Shown piece by piece: positions 9,504-16,487 of a stretch of 21,062 bases of DNA. Both the position numbers and the translations under genes were made by a program. The stretch comes from Bacteroidales bacterium UBA3816 (GTDB lineage Bacteria; Bacteroidota; Bacteroidia; Bacteroidales; P3). The stretch lies in assembly GCA_002368955.1 (NCBI GenBank), contig DFDY01000138.1:1-21062 (forward strand), read 5' to 3'. Numbering within the stretch: the first letter of the stretch is position 1; every line of letters begins with the position of its first letter. The notes beneath the pieces were generated by a model. It ran no database searches. It saw nothing but the letters and a program-made list of their open reading frames with translations, and had not been told where the DNA came from.

Positions 9504-10829
9504 ATGAATTTAGACCGATTTAAGAATTTTGAACAAGATGTACGCGAACTGGTTCTCGATTTTGAGAAGCAGCGGGAGAGTGGTGGTGCCTATTTCGATG
9601 TGGAGCAGATTGAAGTCATAGCCGACTACTACCTAGAGGTCTATGATGTGGAGGGGCTTGAGTCGGCGGTGCTTTTGGGCGAACAGCTCTTTCCAACAAG
9701 CAATGAGATTCGTTTGCGTCGTGCCCATCTCCTTGGCATTCAAGGGCAGTATCCGCAGGCTTTGGCTATCTTGAAGCGGTTGGAACGTACCGAGCCCGAC
9801 AATACCGATGTCTTTTATGCCCTGGCCACCCTCTACAGCCTCACTAACCAAGGCGATAAGGCGATAAGCTACTATCTCAAGACTGCTTCTGATGGCTATC
9901 AGCTCGACATGGTCTATGGCAATATCGGCGATGAATATTATAGACTGGGCAAAACCAACGAGGCTATCTCATACTACCGTAAATCCATTGCCATTAATCC
10001 CGACGAGAGCCGTTCACTCTACAACCTTGCCTGCCTTTGGGACCATCAGGGTTTCGACCACAAAGCCCAGGCCTTCTTCTCGCAGCTGGTGGCCGACCAT
10101 CCATTTTCTAAAAACGGGTGGTATTGTCTCGGAATTGTATACAGCTGGCTTTCGCTCTTCGAGAAAGCTACCGATGCCTTTGAATATGCCATTGCCATTG
10201 ACAAGACTTTTGTACAGGCCTACTTGGGCCTTTCGGAATGCCACAACCATCTGGGCAATACGGCTCGTGCCGTGCAGGCTTTGCGAGATTCCTTAGACTA
10301 CACTTCTGACCGCCCACATATCCTCTACCTAATCGGGCACATTTACCTTCAGCAGTGCAATTATCACACCGCTTCTACCTATTATCACGATGCCTTGAAG
10401 GAAGACCCCTCCTATAGTTCGGCCTGGGATGATTTGGGCTATTGTAGCGAGATGCTTGGCTATATTGACGAGGCCGCAGGTTATTACCGCCGAGCTATTG
10501 ACCTTGAACCTGACAACGACATCCATTGGCTCAGGCTAGTACGTCTCTATGTCAGGACACAGCGTTATGCTGAGGCCTGTGCCTTACTGGAAAGCTCCCG
10601 TGCTGATGCCACTGACCGTTTTGCTTTTGACACCAATCTTCTCTATTGCTACTATAAGCTGGGGCATCGCAACCGCCTTTTCGCCCTTTTGAGAGAGGAC
10701 GCTGTTGAATTTGGTTCGCTCTACCCCTCGCTTTATTCCTATTACCCAGAGTTTTCTAATGACATAGAAATTGTCAATTACATCAATTCTTTTAAGAAAC
10801 CCAATACGAAATCCGATGCTTATGAATAA
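9504..10829 (+). CDS. Tetratricopeptide repeat protein, cytoplasmic
   Basis: This 441-residue protein is built almost entirely of TPR helices, about nine or ten repeats from roughly residue 50 to 395. The clearest is GNIGDEYYRLGKTNEAISYY and onward to NP (139-166); others follow near 173-200, 207-234, 239-266, 273-302, 307-336 and 341-370. TPR arrays act as protein-binding scaffolds. No enzymatic domain, signal peptide or membrane segment is visible, so it should be cytoplasmic. Its ATG begins at the base directly after the sprA TAA, with no spacer, which suggests translational coupling to sprA. Its last 8 bases overlap the DedA gene if that starts at 10822. A link to type IX secretion is suggested only by this adjacency, and no partner can be named from the sequence. 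Confidence 0.9.
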   Translation: MNLDRFKNFEQDVRELVLDFEKQRESGGAYFDVEQIEVIADYYLEVYDVEGLESAVLLGEQLFPTSNEIRLRRAHLLGIQGQYPQALAILKRLERTEPDNTDVFYALATLYSLTNQGDKAISYYLKTASDGYQLDMVYGNIGDEYYRLGKTNEAISYYRKSIAINPDESRSLYNLACLWDHQGFDHKAQAFFSQLVADHPFSKNGWYCLGIVYSWLSLFEKATDAFEYAIAIDKTFVQAYLGLSECHNHLGNTARAVQALRDSLDYTSDRPHILYLIGHIYLQQCNYHTASTYYHDALKEDPSYSSAWDDLGYCSEMLGYIDEAAGYYRRAIDLEPDNDIHWLRLVRLYVRTQRYAEACALLESSRADATDRFAFDTNLLYCYYKLGHRNRLFALLREDAVEFGSLYPSLYSYYPEFSNDIEIVNYINSFKKPNTKSDAYE

Positions 10830-11601
10830 AAAAGTATGCTTTCTCTTGCTGGCACTTCTCGCCACGCAGTTGTCCTTTGCCCAGACCAATGCCCCAAGCA
10901 GTGACAGCAATATTGCCGAACAAGTGCGCGGTACCGACAGCAGTTCCTCTGGTTTTGTGGCCGACCTGCTCACTTGGTATGATGCCCACATGAACTATTC
11001 TGCCGTGGGGTTGCTCATGACCTTGGAGAGTTCATTTATTCCTTTCCCCTCAGAGGTGGTTATCCCGCCAGCCGTCTACGTGGCCAGCAACCCCGACACA
11101 AAGGGAGGCATGAAGATATGGTTGATTGTGCTTATAGGCACCTTGGGAGCCATGTTGGGTGCGTACATTAACTATTTCCTTTCATATTGGTTGGGCCGCC
11201 CCATCATCTATGCTTTCGCCGACAGCAAAGTGGGCCACTTGTTGCGCCTTTCGAAGGAGAAAGTGCAGCGTGCCGAAGAGTATTTCAACCAGCATGGCAA
11301 TGTCTCAACCCTTGTGGGACGCCTTATCCCTGTCATCCGTCAGCTTATTTCTATCCCTGCCGGCCTCTCCAAGATGAACATTGCCGCCTTTTCCCTCTTC
11401 ACCTTTCTTGGGGCAGCGATATGGAACTGCATCCTTGCCCTACTGGGCTATCTGGCCTACAAAGCAGCCGACCCCTCTGTCATCGAGCGCTACAGCCATG
11501 AACTCTCCGTCATCATCATCGTCCTCTTCTGTGCTGCCGTTGCCTTCCTGGTGGTCCGTGCCCTTATCCGCAAGCGCAAGTCTTCCAGCCCCAACGCATA
11601 A
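10822..11601 (+). CDS. DedA-family (SNARE-associated) inner-membrane protein
   Basis: DedA proteins are inner-membrane proteins of the VTT/SNARE-associated fold, thought to flip phospholipids or undecaprenyl phosphate and to support membrane homeostasis. From the ATG at 10822 the protein has 259 residues. Diagnostic motifs are ESSFIPFPSEVVIPPA (69-84), matching the family's E-x-x-x-P-x-P-x-E helix hairpin, the glycine-rich GTLGAMLGAYINYFLSYWLG (106-125), and GRLIPVIRQLISIPAG (166-181) with the conserved arginines R167 and R173. Further membrane segments lie near 187-214 and 229-248, with a basic tail. Unusually, the core is preceded by what reads as a cleavable signal peptide (MNKKVCFLLLALLATQLSFA/QT) and about 30 polar Ser-rich residues. 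ATGs at 10816 and 10771 are also in frame, but 10822 gives the cleanest signal peptide and an 8-base overlap with the TPR gene. Confidence 0.93.
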   Translation: MNKKVCFLLLALLATQLSFAQTNAPSSDSNIAEQVRGTDSSSSGFVADLLTWYDAHMNYSAVGLLMTLESSFIPFPSEVVIPPAVYVASNPDTKGGMKIWLIVLIGTLGAMLGAYINYFLSYWLGRPIIYAFADSKVGHLLRLSKEKVQRAEEYFNQHGNVSTLVGRLIPVIRQLISIPAGLSKMNIAAFSLFTFLGAAIWNCILALLGYLAYKAADPSVIERYSHELSVIIIVLFCAAVAFLVVRALIRKRKSSSPNA

Positions 11602-11638
11602 GCACCATTGAAGTCATTCCTCCGAAACAATTGACAGT

Positions 11639-11824
11639 ATGTACGATTTCGACCGCCCTGAACAATCCCCCGAAGAGATTGATAATAAAATCAAGTTTGC
11701 CCGGATTTTCAACCGTAAGGATCGTCCGCTGCCCAAGCCAGGCTGTAGTTGGGCTTTCTATATTTTCCTTGCCCTCATCCTCATCTTTTTGGCAGTCATG
11801 TATATCAAGTATAAACAGATTTAG
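11639..11824 (+). CDS. Small single-pass membrane protein
   Basis: This 61-residue protein has an acidic then basic soluble N-terminus (MYDFDRPEQSPEEI..., then FNRKDRPLPKPG) and one hydrophobic helix at about 38-56 (SWAFYIFLALILIFLAVMY), ending in the basic IKYKQI. The charge pattern would place the N-terminus in the cytoplasm only if the positive-inside rule is met by the 20-35 segment; the basic C-terminus makes orientation unclear. It fills the gap between the DedA gene and sufS exactly: its stop is 4 bases before the sufS ATG. I take it as real because of that fit and the protein-like composition. A longer frame covers the same bases (the upstream extension of sufS), but that extension has no homology. 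Function unknown. Confidence 0.75.
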   Translation: MYDFDRPEQSPEEIDNKIKFARIFNRKDRPLPKPGCSWAFYIFLALILIFLAVMYIKYKQI

Positions 11825-11828
11825 TGCT

Positions 11829-13022
11829 ATGGATTTTCCCATTCTCGATACTCAGGTCTACGGCCATCCGCTGGTCTATCTCGACAACGCCGCCACCACC
11901 CAAAAGCCTCAGCAGGTGATTGAGGCCCTCACCAATTACTACCTTACCCTCAACAGTAACATACATCGCGGCACTCACTACCTGGCCACCCAGGCCACAG
12001 AACGCTATGAGGCAGTCCGCCAGCAAGTGCAACAGTTCATCCATGCCGCCTCCAACAAAGAGATTGTCTTCACCCGTGGCACCACCGAGAGCATCAACCT
12101 TGTGGCCGCCACTTTTGGCCGCCAGTTCCTGCATAAGGGCGACGAGGTCATTGTCTCCGGCATGGAGCACCACTCAAACATCGTCCCTTGGCAGTTGGCC
12201 TGCGAGCAGGTGGGTGCCCGCCTTCGGGTCATTCCTTTCTCCGACGAAGGGGTACTCGACCTTGAAGTCTACCGTTCTCTTTTTTCCACTCGCACACGAC
12301 TTGTAGCCGTTAACCATGTCTCCAATACCCTTGGCACCGTCAACCCTGTCAAAGAGATTGTCGGCATAGCCCATGGCCACGGCGTTCCAGTCCTTATCGA
12401 CGGAGCCCAAGCCATCGCACACATGCCGGTCGACGTGCAAGACCTAGGTTGCGACTTCTACTGCTTCTCCGGCCACAAAATGTATGCCCCCATGGGGGTC
12501 GGTGTCTTGTATGGCCGCGAGGAGCTTCTCAACCAGCTGCCACCATATCAGGGTGGGGGAGAGATGATAAAGGATGTCACCTTCGAGAAGACCACCTACA
12601 ACGAACTGCCCTATAAGTTCGAGGCCGGCACACCCTCGGTGGGCGACGTGTTAGGCCTGGGAGCCGCCATCGACTTTATCCAAAGCCGAGGCATGGACTC
12701 CATCGTCCGCCACGAAGAGCAACTCATGTCCTACGCCATGGACCGTCTGGCCACTGTACCCAACATCCGATTCTTCGGCACTGCTCCCGGCAAGGTAGGC
12801 GTTATCTCCTTCCTTCTGGGCAACGCCCACCCCTACGATGTGGGCACGTTGCTTGACAAACTCGGTGTTGCCGTCCGCACTGGCCACCATTGCACCCAGC
12901 CCATCATGGACCGCTATGGCATTCCCGGCACCGTCCGCGCCTCCTTTGCCTGCTACACCACCACCGCCGACATAGATGCTCTCCACGCAGCCCTACTCCG
13001 TATAGAACCTATGCTGATGTAA
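11829..13022 (+). CDS. sufS: Cysteine desulfurase SufS (type II)
   Basis: SufS is a PLP enzyme that converts L-cysteine to L-alanine and holds the sulfur as a persulfide for Fe-S cluster assembly by the SUF machinery in the cytoplasm. The protein is 397 residues, close to the usual 405. It starts MDFPILDTQVYGHPLVYLDNA with the AATTQKP substrate loop (21-27). The PLP lysine is K217 in FSGHKMYAPMGVGVLYG, and the persulfide cysteine is C355 in VRTGHHCTQP. GYISFLLG-like and RASFACYTT segments at the end match class V aminotransferases of the SufS/CsdA group. The frame is open back to 11631, but homology begins at 11829, and the extension would overwrite the 61-residue gene. The usual partners sufB, sufC, sufD and sufE are absent from the window. 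Confidence 0.97.
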   Translation: MDFPILDTQVYGHPLVYLDNAATTQKPQQVIEALTNYYLTLNSNIHRGTHYLATQATERYEAVRQQVQQFIHAASNKEIVFTRGTTESINLVAATFGRQFLHKGDEVIVSGMEHHSNIVPWQLACEQVGARLRVIPFSDEGVLDLEVYRSLFSTRTRLVAVNHVSNTLGTVNPVKEIVGIAHGHGVPVLIDGAQAIAHMPVDVQDLGCDFYCFSGHKMYAPMGVGVLYGREELLNQLPPYQGGGEMIKDVTFEKTTYNELPYKFEAGTPSVGDVLGLGAAIDFIQSRGMDSIVRHEEQLMSYAMDRLATVPNIRFFGTAPGKVGVISFLLGNAHPYDVGTLLDKLGVAVRTGHHCTQPIMDRYGIPGTVRASFACYTTTADIDALHAALLRIEPMLM

Positions 13023-13023
13023 A

Positions 13024-13055
13024 TTTCGTTATGTCAAAAAAAAAATGTATCTTTG
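13024..13055 (+). promoter_or_regulatory. Bacteroidota-type promoter of the DUF262 cassette
   Basis: The sequence has a -7 element TATCTTTG at 13048-13055, an exact match to the TAnnTTTG consensus of Bacteroidota primary-sigma promoters. A weak -33 element, TTTC at 13024-13027, lies 20 nt upstream (consensus TTTG). The spacer contains an uninterrupted run of ten A (13036-13045). Transcription would start near 13062, giving a leader of about 30 nt before the ATG at 13094. The promoter begins one base after the sufS stop, so the cassette appears to have its own transcription start. Confidence 0.7.
13027..13039 (+). repeat. Left copy of imperfect direct repeat around cassette
   Basis: CGTTATGTCAAAA here and CGTTATGCTAAAA at 16470-16482 match at 11 of 13 positions, with seven consecutive identical bases. 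One copy lies 4 bases after the sufS stop and the other 5 bases before the recN start, so they bracket the AT-rich three-gene insert. They could be a target-site or recombination scar, or coincidence in AT-rich intergenic DNA. No integrase or transposase accompanies them. Confidence 0.35.
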
Positions 13056-13093
13056 CATCATAATACTTTGATGATAATATAGGTCTATAATTC

Positions 13094-14461
13094 ATGTCAG
13101 TAGTCAGGTTTATATTAAAAGGAGAGGACCAAGAAACAGTTTTCAATCCTATTCGAGCCAAAGAATATGGGATGGTATTGTATGGGAAGAGCTCGGATGG
13201 GAAAGAACTCAGAATCCCTCTCAAACAGGAGGATGGTATTTTTATCTTGAAAGGAGAGAACCCGTTTGAAGAGGATGAGGCAGTGGTCAACGAGCGTCTC
13301 TTGGGCCTTTCGCAGGAATGGTTGGATACAGAAAATTCCGGATTAGAGGCTTCCTTTGAAGATGATTATACTTACGGTAAGCCGGGCTATTCTCCAGACG
13401 ATATATATGTAGAGAGTAAACCATTTTCCATACCGCAACTAATTCAGTTTATCGAAGATGGAGATATAGAGATAAGCCCTAATTTTCAGCGTAATTTTGT
13501 ATGGGATAGAACCCGTAAAAGCCGACTTATTGAATCTATCTTTTTGGGATTGCCACTCCCTTCTATTTATTTTAGCCAGTACAAAGATGGACGTTTGGCT
13601 ATTGTTGATGGATTGCAACGCCTTCATACTATTGATGAGTTTTATCACAATGAATTAAGATTAAGTAATTTAGAGTATTTGGTGGAGTGTAATGGCTGCA
13701 CATATAAAGAACTTGAAGGGATACTCTCTCCGTTGCGCCTGCGCCGATTCAAGCAGACTCAAATTATGGGCTTTGTTATAGACTATCGTTCGCCTTCTGC
13801 GTTAAAGTTCGATCTCTTTAAACGCCTCAATACTGGGGGTAAGCCATTAAATGCTCAGGAAATACGTAACTGTATGTCCCGTCCGGGTTTGCAAAAAACA
13901 CTGCACAATATGGTGTCATGTGATGAGTTTATCAAGGCAACAGATGGTAGTGTGAGCGATGTGCGTATGGCTGCCCAGGAATTGGCTCTACGATTTATTT
14001 ATTTCTACGACCAATACGACGTTGCCAACCCAATTGGTAATTATTCTGGGCGTATTGATGATGAACTTAACAATTTTATAGACTTTCTCAACTCCCAGAG
14101 GCAAGATGAGCTTGACAATTACTGTGAACTGTTTAAGACCGGTCTCCGTAGTGCATATCGCATCTTCCATCGATTTGCTTTCCGCAAAATAGACATAGAT
14201 TATCAGTCGGCACGCCGTACACCTATCAATAAACTCCTGTTCACTACTATTACCGTAATCTTTGCACGTCATGCAACAGACTATGAGAAAAAACTAAGAT
14301 TATTTCAGCAAAGTGATACTCAGGTAATGGATTCTTTGGCGCAATTGATCAATGATGACAAGTCTTTCTTCTCCGCTCTTACCTGGAGCACAAATGCCAA
14401 ATGGAATTTTGAATATGTATATGGGAAGTTAAAAAATCTTTTTGATTCTTATCTGCTCTAA
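13094..14461 (+). CDS. DUF262 (GmrS-like ParB/Srx-fold) protein, first gene of cassette
   Basis: This 455-residue protein contains a DUF262 domain at about 110-300. Characteristic motifs are PNFQRNFVWD (129-138), IVDGLQRLHTI (170-180, with the family's DG-x-QR signature and R176) and FKRLNTGGKPLNAQEIRN (242-259). DUF262 is the N-terminal domain of the type IV restriction enzyme GmrSD, where the ParB/sulfiredoxin-like fold hydrolyses nucleotides and works with nuclease domains. No HNH motif of the GmrD (DUF1524) type is visible in the C-terminal half (300-455), which looks helical, so any nuclease activity would have to come from elsewhere. Residues 1-105 form an acidic N-terminal extension with no recognised match. 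Its stop is 2 bases before the ATPase ATG. Base composition is much more AT-rich than sufS. Role inferred: sensor or effector of a defence system. Confidence 0.88.
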   Translation: MSVVRFILKGEDQETVFNPIRAKEYGMVLYGKSSDGKELRIPLKQEDGIFILKGENPFEEDEAVVNERLLGLSQEWLDTENSGLEASFEDDYTYGKPGYSPDDIYVESKPFSIPQLIQFIEDGDIEISPNFQRNFVWDRTRKSRLIESIFLGLPLPSIYFSQYKDGRLAIVDGLQRLHTIDEFYHNELRLSNLEYLVECNGCTYKELEGILSPLRLRRFKQTQIMGFVIDYRSPSALKFDLFKRLNTGGKPLNAQEIRNCMSRPGLQKTLHNMVSCDEFIKATDGSVSDVRMAAQELALRFIYFYDQYDVANPIGNYSGRIDDELNNFIDFLNSQRQDELDNYCELFKTGLRSAYRIFHRFAFRKIDIDYQSARRTPINKLLFTTITVIFARHATDYEKKLRLFQQSDTQVMDSLAQLINDDKSFFSALTWSTNAKWNFEYVYGKLKNLFDSYLL

Positions 14462-14463
14462 CT

Positions 14464-15513
14464 ATGAATGCTGTTAATCTTAATATAGAGGGGTTCAAAT
14501 GCTATAGGAAGGCATCTTTCCAGTTTGGCAATATCACGCTGCTAACAGGTGCTAATTCTTCAGGAAAAAGTTCGGTGTTGCAGGCCCTGCTTATCTTATA
14601 TCTCATAGCCCAAGACAGCAATAGGCCGTTAGCAAAGGTGCTAAATGATCCAGACTATTCTTTAGAATTAGGAGAGGTATTCGATATCCTGTTTCAATAT
14701 CGAGATGAGAAAGCAGATAAGGCAGTATTAACTCTTGATGATTTTTCTGTTATACTTAGAGATGCAGCCATGGTAGCAGAGATTCCTTCTCCTGCAGACC
14801 CATCTTCTTTGAACCAAATGAACATTCTTTGTGCTGAGCGATTGGGACCAAGGTCAGAGGTAAAGATAATAGGCACTACTGATAATTACTGTGGTTGCAA
14901 TGGCCATTATACGGCTGAAGTGATGGACAATAATGTTATGACCAACATCGACCCCAATCGCACTCTGGATGTTACGGAGGTCAAACTGCCTGTTGCATTG
15001 GACCAGTGGACCAATCTTATTTTTCCTGGGATTAACATACGGGTCCGTCACAAAGGTGATTCCTATCTGCAAACGATAGTCAGTAGCACAGGCTCTTCGA
15101 TACAGTCTAAGACCCCCAATGTCGGATTTGGCATCAGCTATGCCCTTCCAATCATCGTCTCGGGCCTGTTGGCAAAAGTTGAAGACTGGCTGGTGATAGA
15201 AAACCCAGAAGCTCATCTTCATGCCAAAGCACAGTCAAATATGGGTTACTTTCTTGCCCAGATGGCTTCGACAGGTGTCAGGGTGGTTGTAGAGACCCAT
15301 TCGGAGCATATCGTGAATGGCATCCGTAGATTTATAGTCTGCACCAAGCGTCTTCAGCCTTCAGAGGCACCTATTTATTATCTACCTGCCGATTTCGGAA
15401 CCCCACAAAAAATCACTATTGATAACCAGGGCAATCTTTCTGATTTCCCGGTTGACTTCTTTGACCAATCGCGTCAAGATCTGTTAGAAATCATTAAGGC
15501 CTCACGCTCATGA
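14464..15513 (+). CDS. AAA/OLD-like ATPase with DUF3696-like C-terminus
   Basis: This 349-residue ATPase is of the SMC/ABC-like AAA type common in phage-defence operons. It opens with LNIEGFKCYRKASFQFGNIT and a Walker A, GANSSGKSS (29-37). The Walker B and signature-like region reads WLVIENPEAHLHAKAQS (242-258), with E246 and E249 as the likely acidic residues. The sensor strand and H-loop follow as VVVETHSEHIVNGIRR (274-289). The tail has FPVDFFDQ...DLLEII (328-344), the G/F-x-FFDQ pattern of DUF3696. No TOPRIM nuclease domain of the OLD/GajA kind is present after the ATPase, so it is an ATPase without its own nuclease. Its stop overlaps the next ATG by 4 bases (ATGA), implying coupled translation. 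The best guess is that ATP-driven sensing controls the partner proteins. Confidence 0.9.
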   Translation: MNAVNLNIEGFKCYRKASFQFGNITLLTGANSSGKSSVLQALLILYLIAQDSNRPLAKVLNDPDYSLELGEVFDILFQYRDEKADKAVLTLDDFSVILRDAAMVAEIPSPADPSSLNQMNILCAERLGPRSEVKIIGTTDNYCGCNGHYTAEVMDNNVMTNIDPNRTLDVTEVKLPVALDQWTNLIFPGINIRVRHKGDSYLQTIVSSTGSSIQSKTPNVGFGISYALPIIVSGLLAKVEDWLVIENPEAHLHAKAQSNMGYFLAQMASTGVRVVVETHSEHIVNGIRRFIVCTKRLQPSEAPIYYLPADFGTPQKITIDNQGNLSDFPVDFFDQSRQDLLEIIKASRS

Positions 15514-16457
15514 TTCGTACCGATGGACATATGTTGCTTAAACCTGAAGGGTTGGAAACGAACAATATCCCTCAGGACAAAAGAAATAGTTCCATTGTAG
15601 GCTTTTTCGAAATGAGAGAAATTGCAAGAAAGCAAGGCGATGACTTTTTTGCTGAAGAAAGCCTCTACTCTCATGATTTCTCGTTCGGTCCTTTCTATCC
15701 GGGATTTGTCAACCTGGACTGGAATCAGTTCTCGAAAATACCATCTCTCAAGGGAATATCACAAATCACATATGAGTCGTACATAAAGTCCTTTTGGGAA
15801 TCCCCTTGTCTCAAGAAAATCAGTGTAGAGGAATTCAACTCGTTAAGTCACACTTGCTTTACGGGTTTTGATAGTCCAAAAAAACAAGGCGTTTATATAT
15901 GTGATAGCGAAACTCGAAACTGTTGGCATGAGAAGTGGTACAGCGCTCACCAAGAATTGATAAAGTGGGATGCGAGGGTGTCTACGCTCTCTTGGCCAGA
16001 CCCCGGCTTGTTGTTCCCATGCATCGAAAGAACTGCCGAAATATTACAAAGAGAATTAAGGCACCATAATGTCTCGGTTCCGAGCAACCCAGCTCAGGTG
16101 GTACTTGATTTTCATGATAAAGTGATGCGTCACAAAGGACCAGACATTCACGCTTACGCACATGAGATTGGGACCCAAGTCTGCGTGGCCAATTATTATA
16201 GAGAGGAACACATGCTTTCTGACATGGAAGCCCATGAATGCCAATCCTTCCGTAAAGTATTTAGTCTTCTTAATCCAACTGGGAAAAGACATTTCTTGTC
16301 CATAGATTTTAAACATGGTATGTTCGAACTCATCGACAGCGATGGATGCCATATCAAAGAAGTCCACTTTGATGGTACGGATAATAAAAAAAAGCCTCAG
16401 GAAGACCATTCACTGAGGACCTTTGAAAGATGGTGTCAGATGGGTTGTCCCCAATAA
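15510..16457 (+). CDS. Unrecognised 315-residue third protein of cassette
   Basis: I do not recognise this protein. It has no signal peptide or membrane segment, so it should be cytoplasmic. It is rich in cysteine (ten residues: C100, C116, C131, C138, C171, C225, C244, C280, C309, C313) and histidine, but only the last two form a close pair (CQMGC), so a classical zinc finger is not evident. The first 60 residues include a possible beta region; 135-165 is Trp-rich (NCWHEKWY, LIKWDARVSTLSWPDPG); 200-250 carries scattered H/D/E (FHDKVMRHKGPDIHAYAHEI); 258-290 alternates strands ending in KEVHFDG. A nuclease or target-recognition role is possible but unproven. The ATG sits in a 4-base overlap with the ATPase stop; M8 is an alternative start. 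The stop is 30 bases before recN. Confidence 0.8.
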   Translation: MIRTDGHMLLKPEGLETNNIPQDKRNSSIVGFFEMREIARKQGDDFFAEESLYSHDFSFGPFYPGFVNLDWNQFSKIPSLKGISQITYESYIKSFWESPCLKKISVEEFNSLSHTCFTGFDSPKKQGVYICDSETRNCWHEKWYSAHQELIKWDARVSTLSWPDPGLLFPCIERTAEILQRELRHHNVSVPSNPAQVVLDFHDKVMRHKGPDIHAYAHEIGTQVCVANYYREEHMLSDMEAHECQSFRKVFSLLNPTGKRHFLSIDFKHGMFELIDSDGCHIKEVHFDGTDNKKKPQEDHSLRTFERWCQMGCPQ

Positions 16458-16469
16458 TTTATCTTACAA

Positions 16470-16482
16470 CGTTATGCTAAAA
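16470..16482 (+). repeat. Right copy of imperfect direct repeat around cassette
   Basis: CGTTATGCTAAAA is the partner of the copy at 13027-13039, differing only by a TC/CT swap at positions 8-9. It lies between the third cassette gene and recN. If the segment between the two copies were removed, sufS and recN would be separated by only about 20 bases, which fits the tight spacing elsewhere in the block. Confidence 0.35.
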
Positions 16483-16487
16483 TAGTC

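Noticed and set aside
11631..11828. N-terminal extension of sufS by 66 codons
   Set aside because: SufS homology starts at the ATG at 11829, and the extension overlaps the more convincing 61-residue membrane protein frame.
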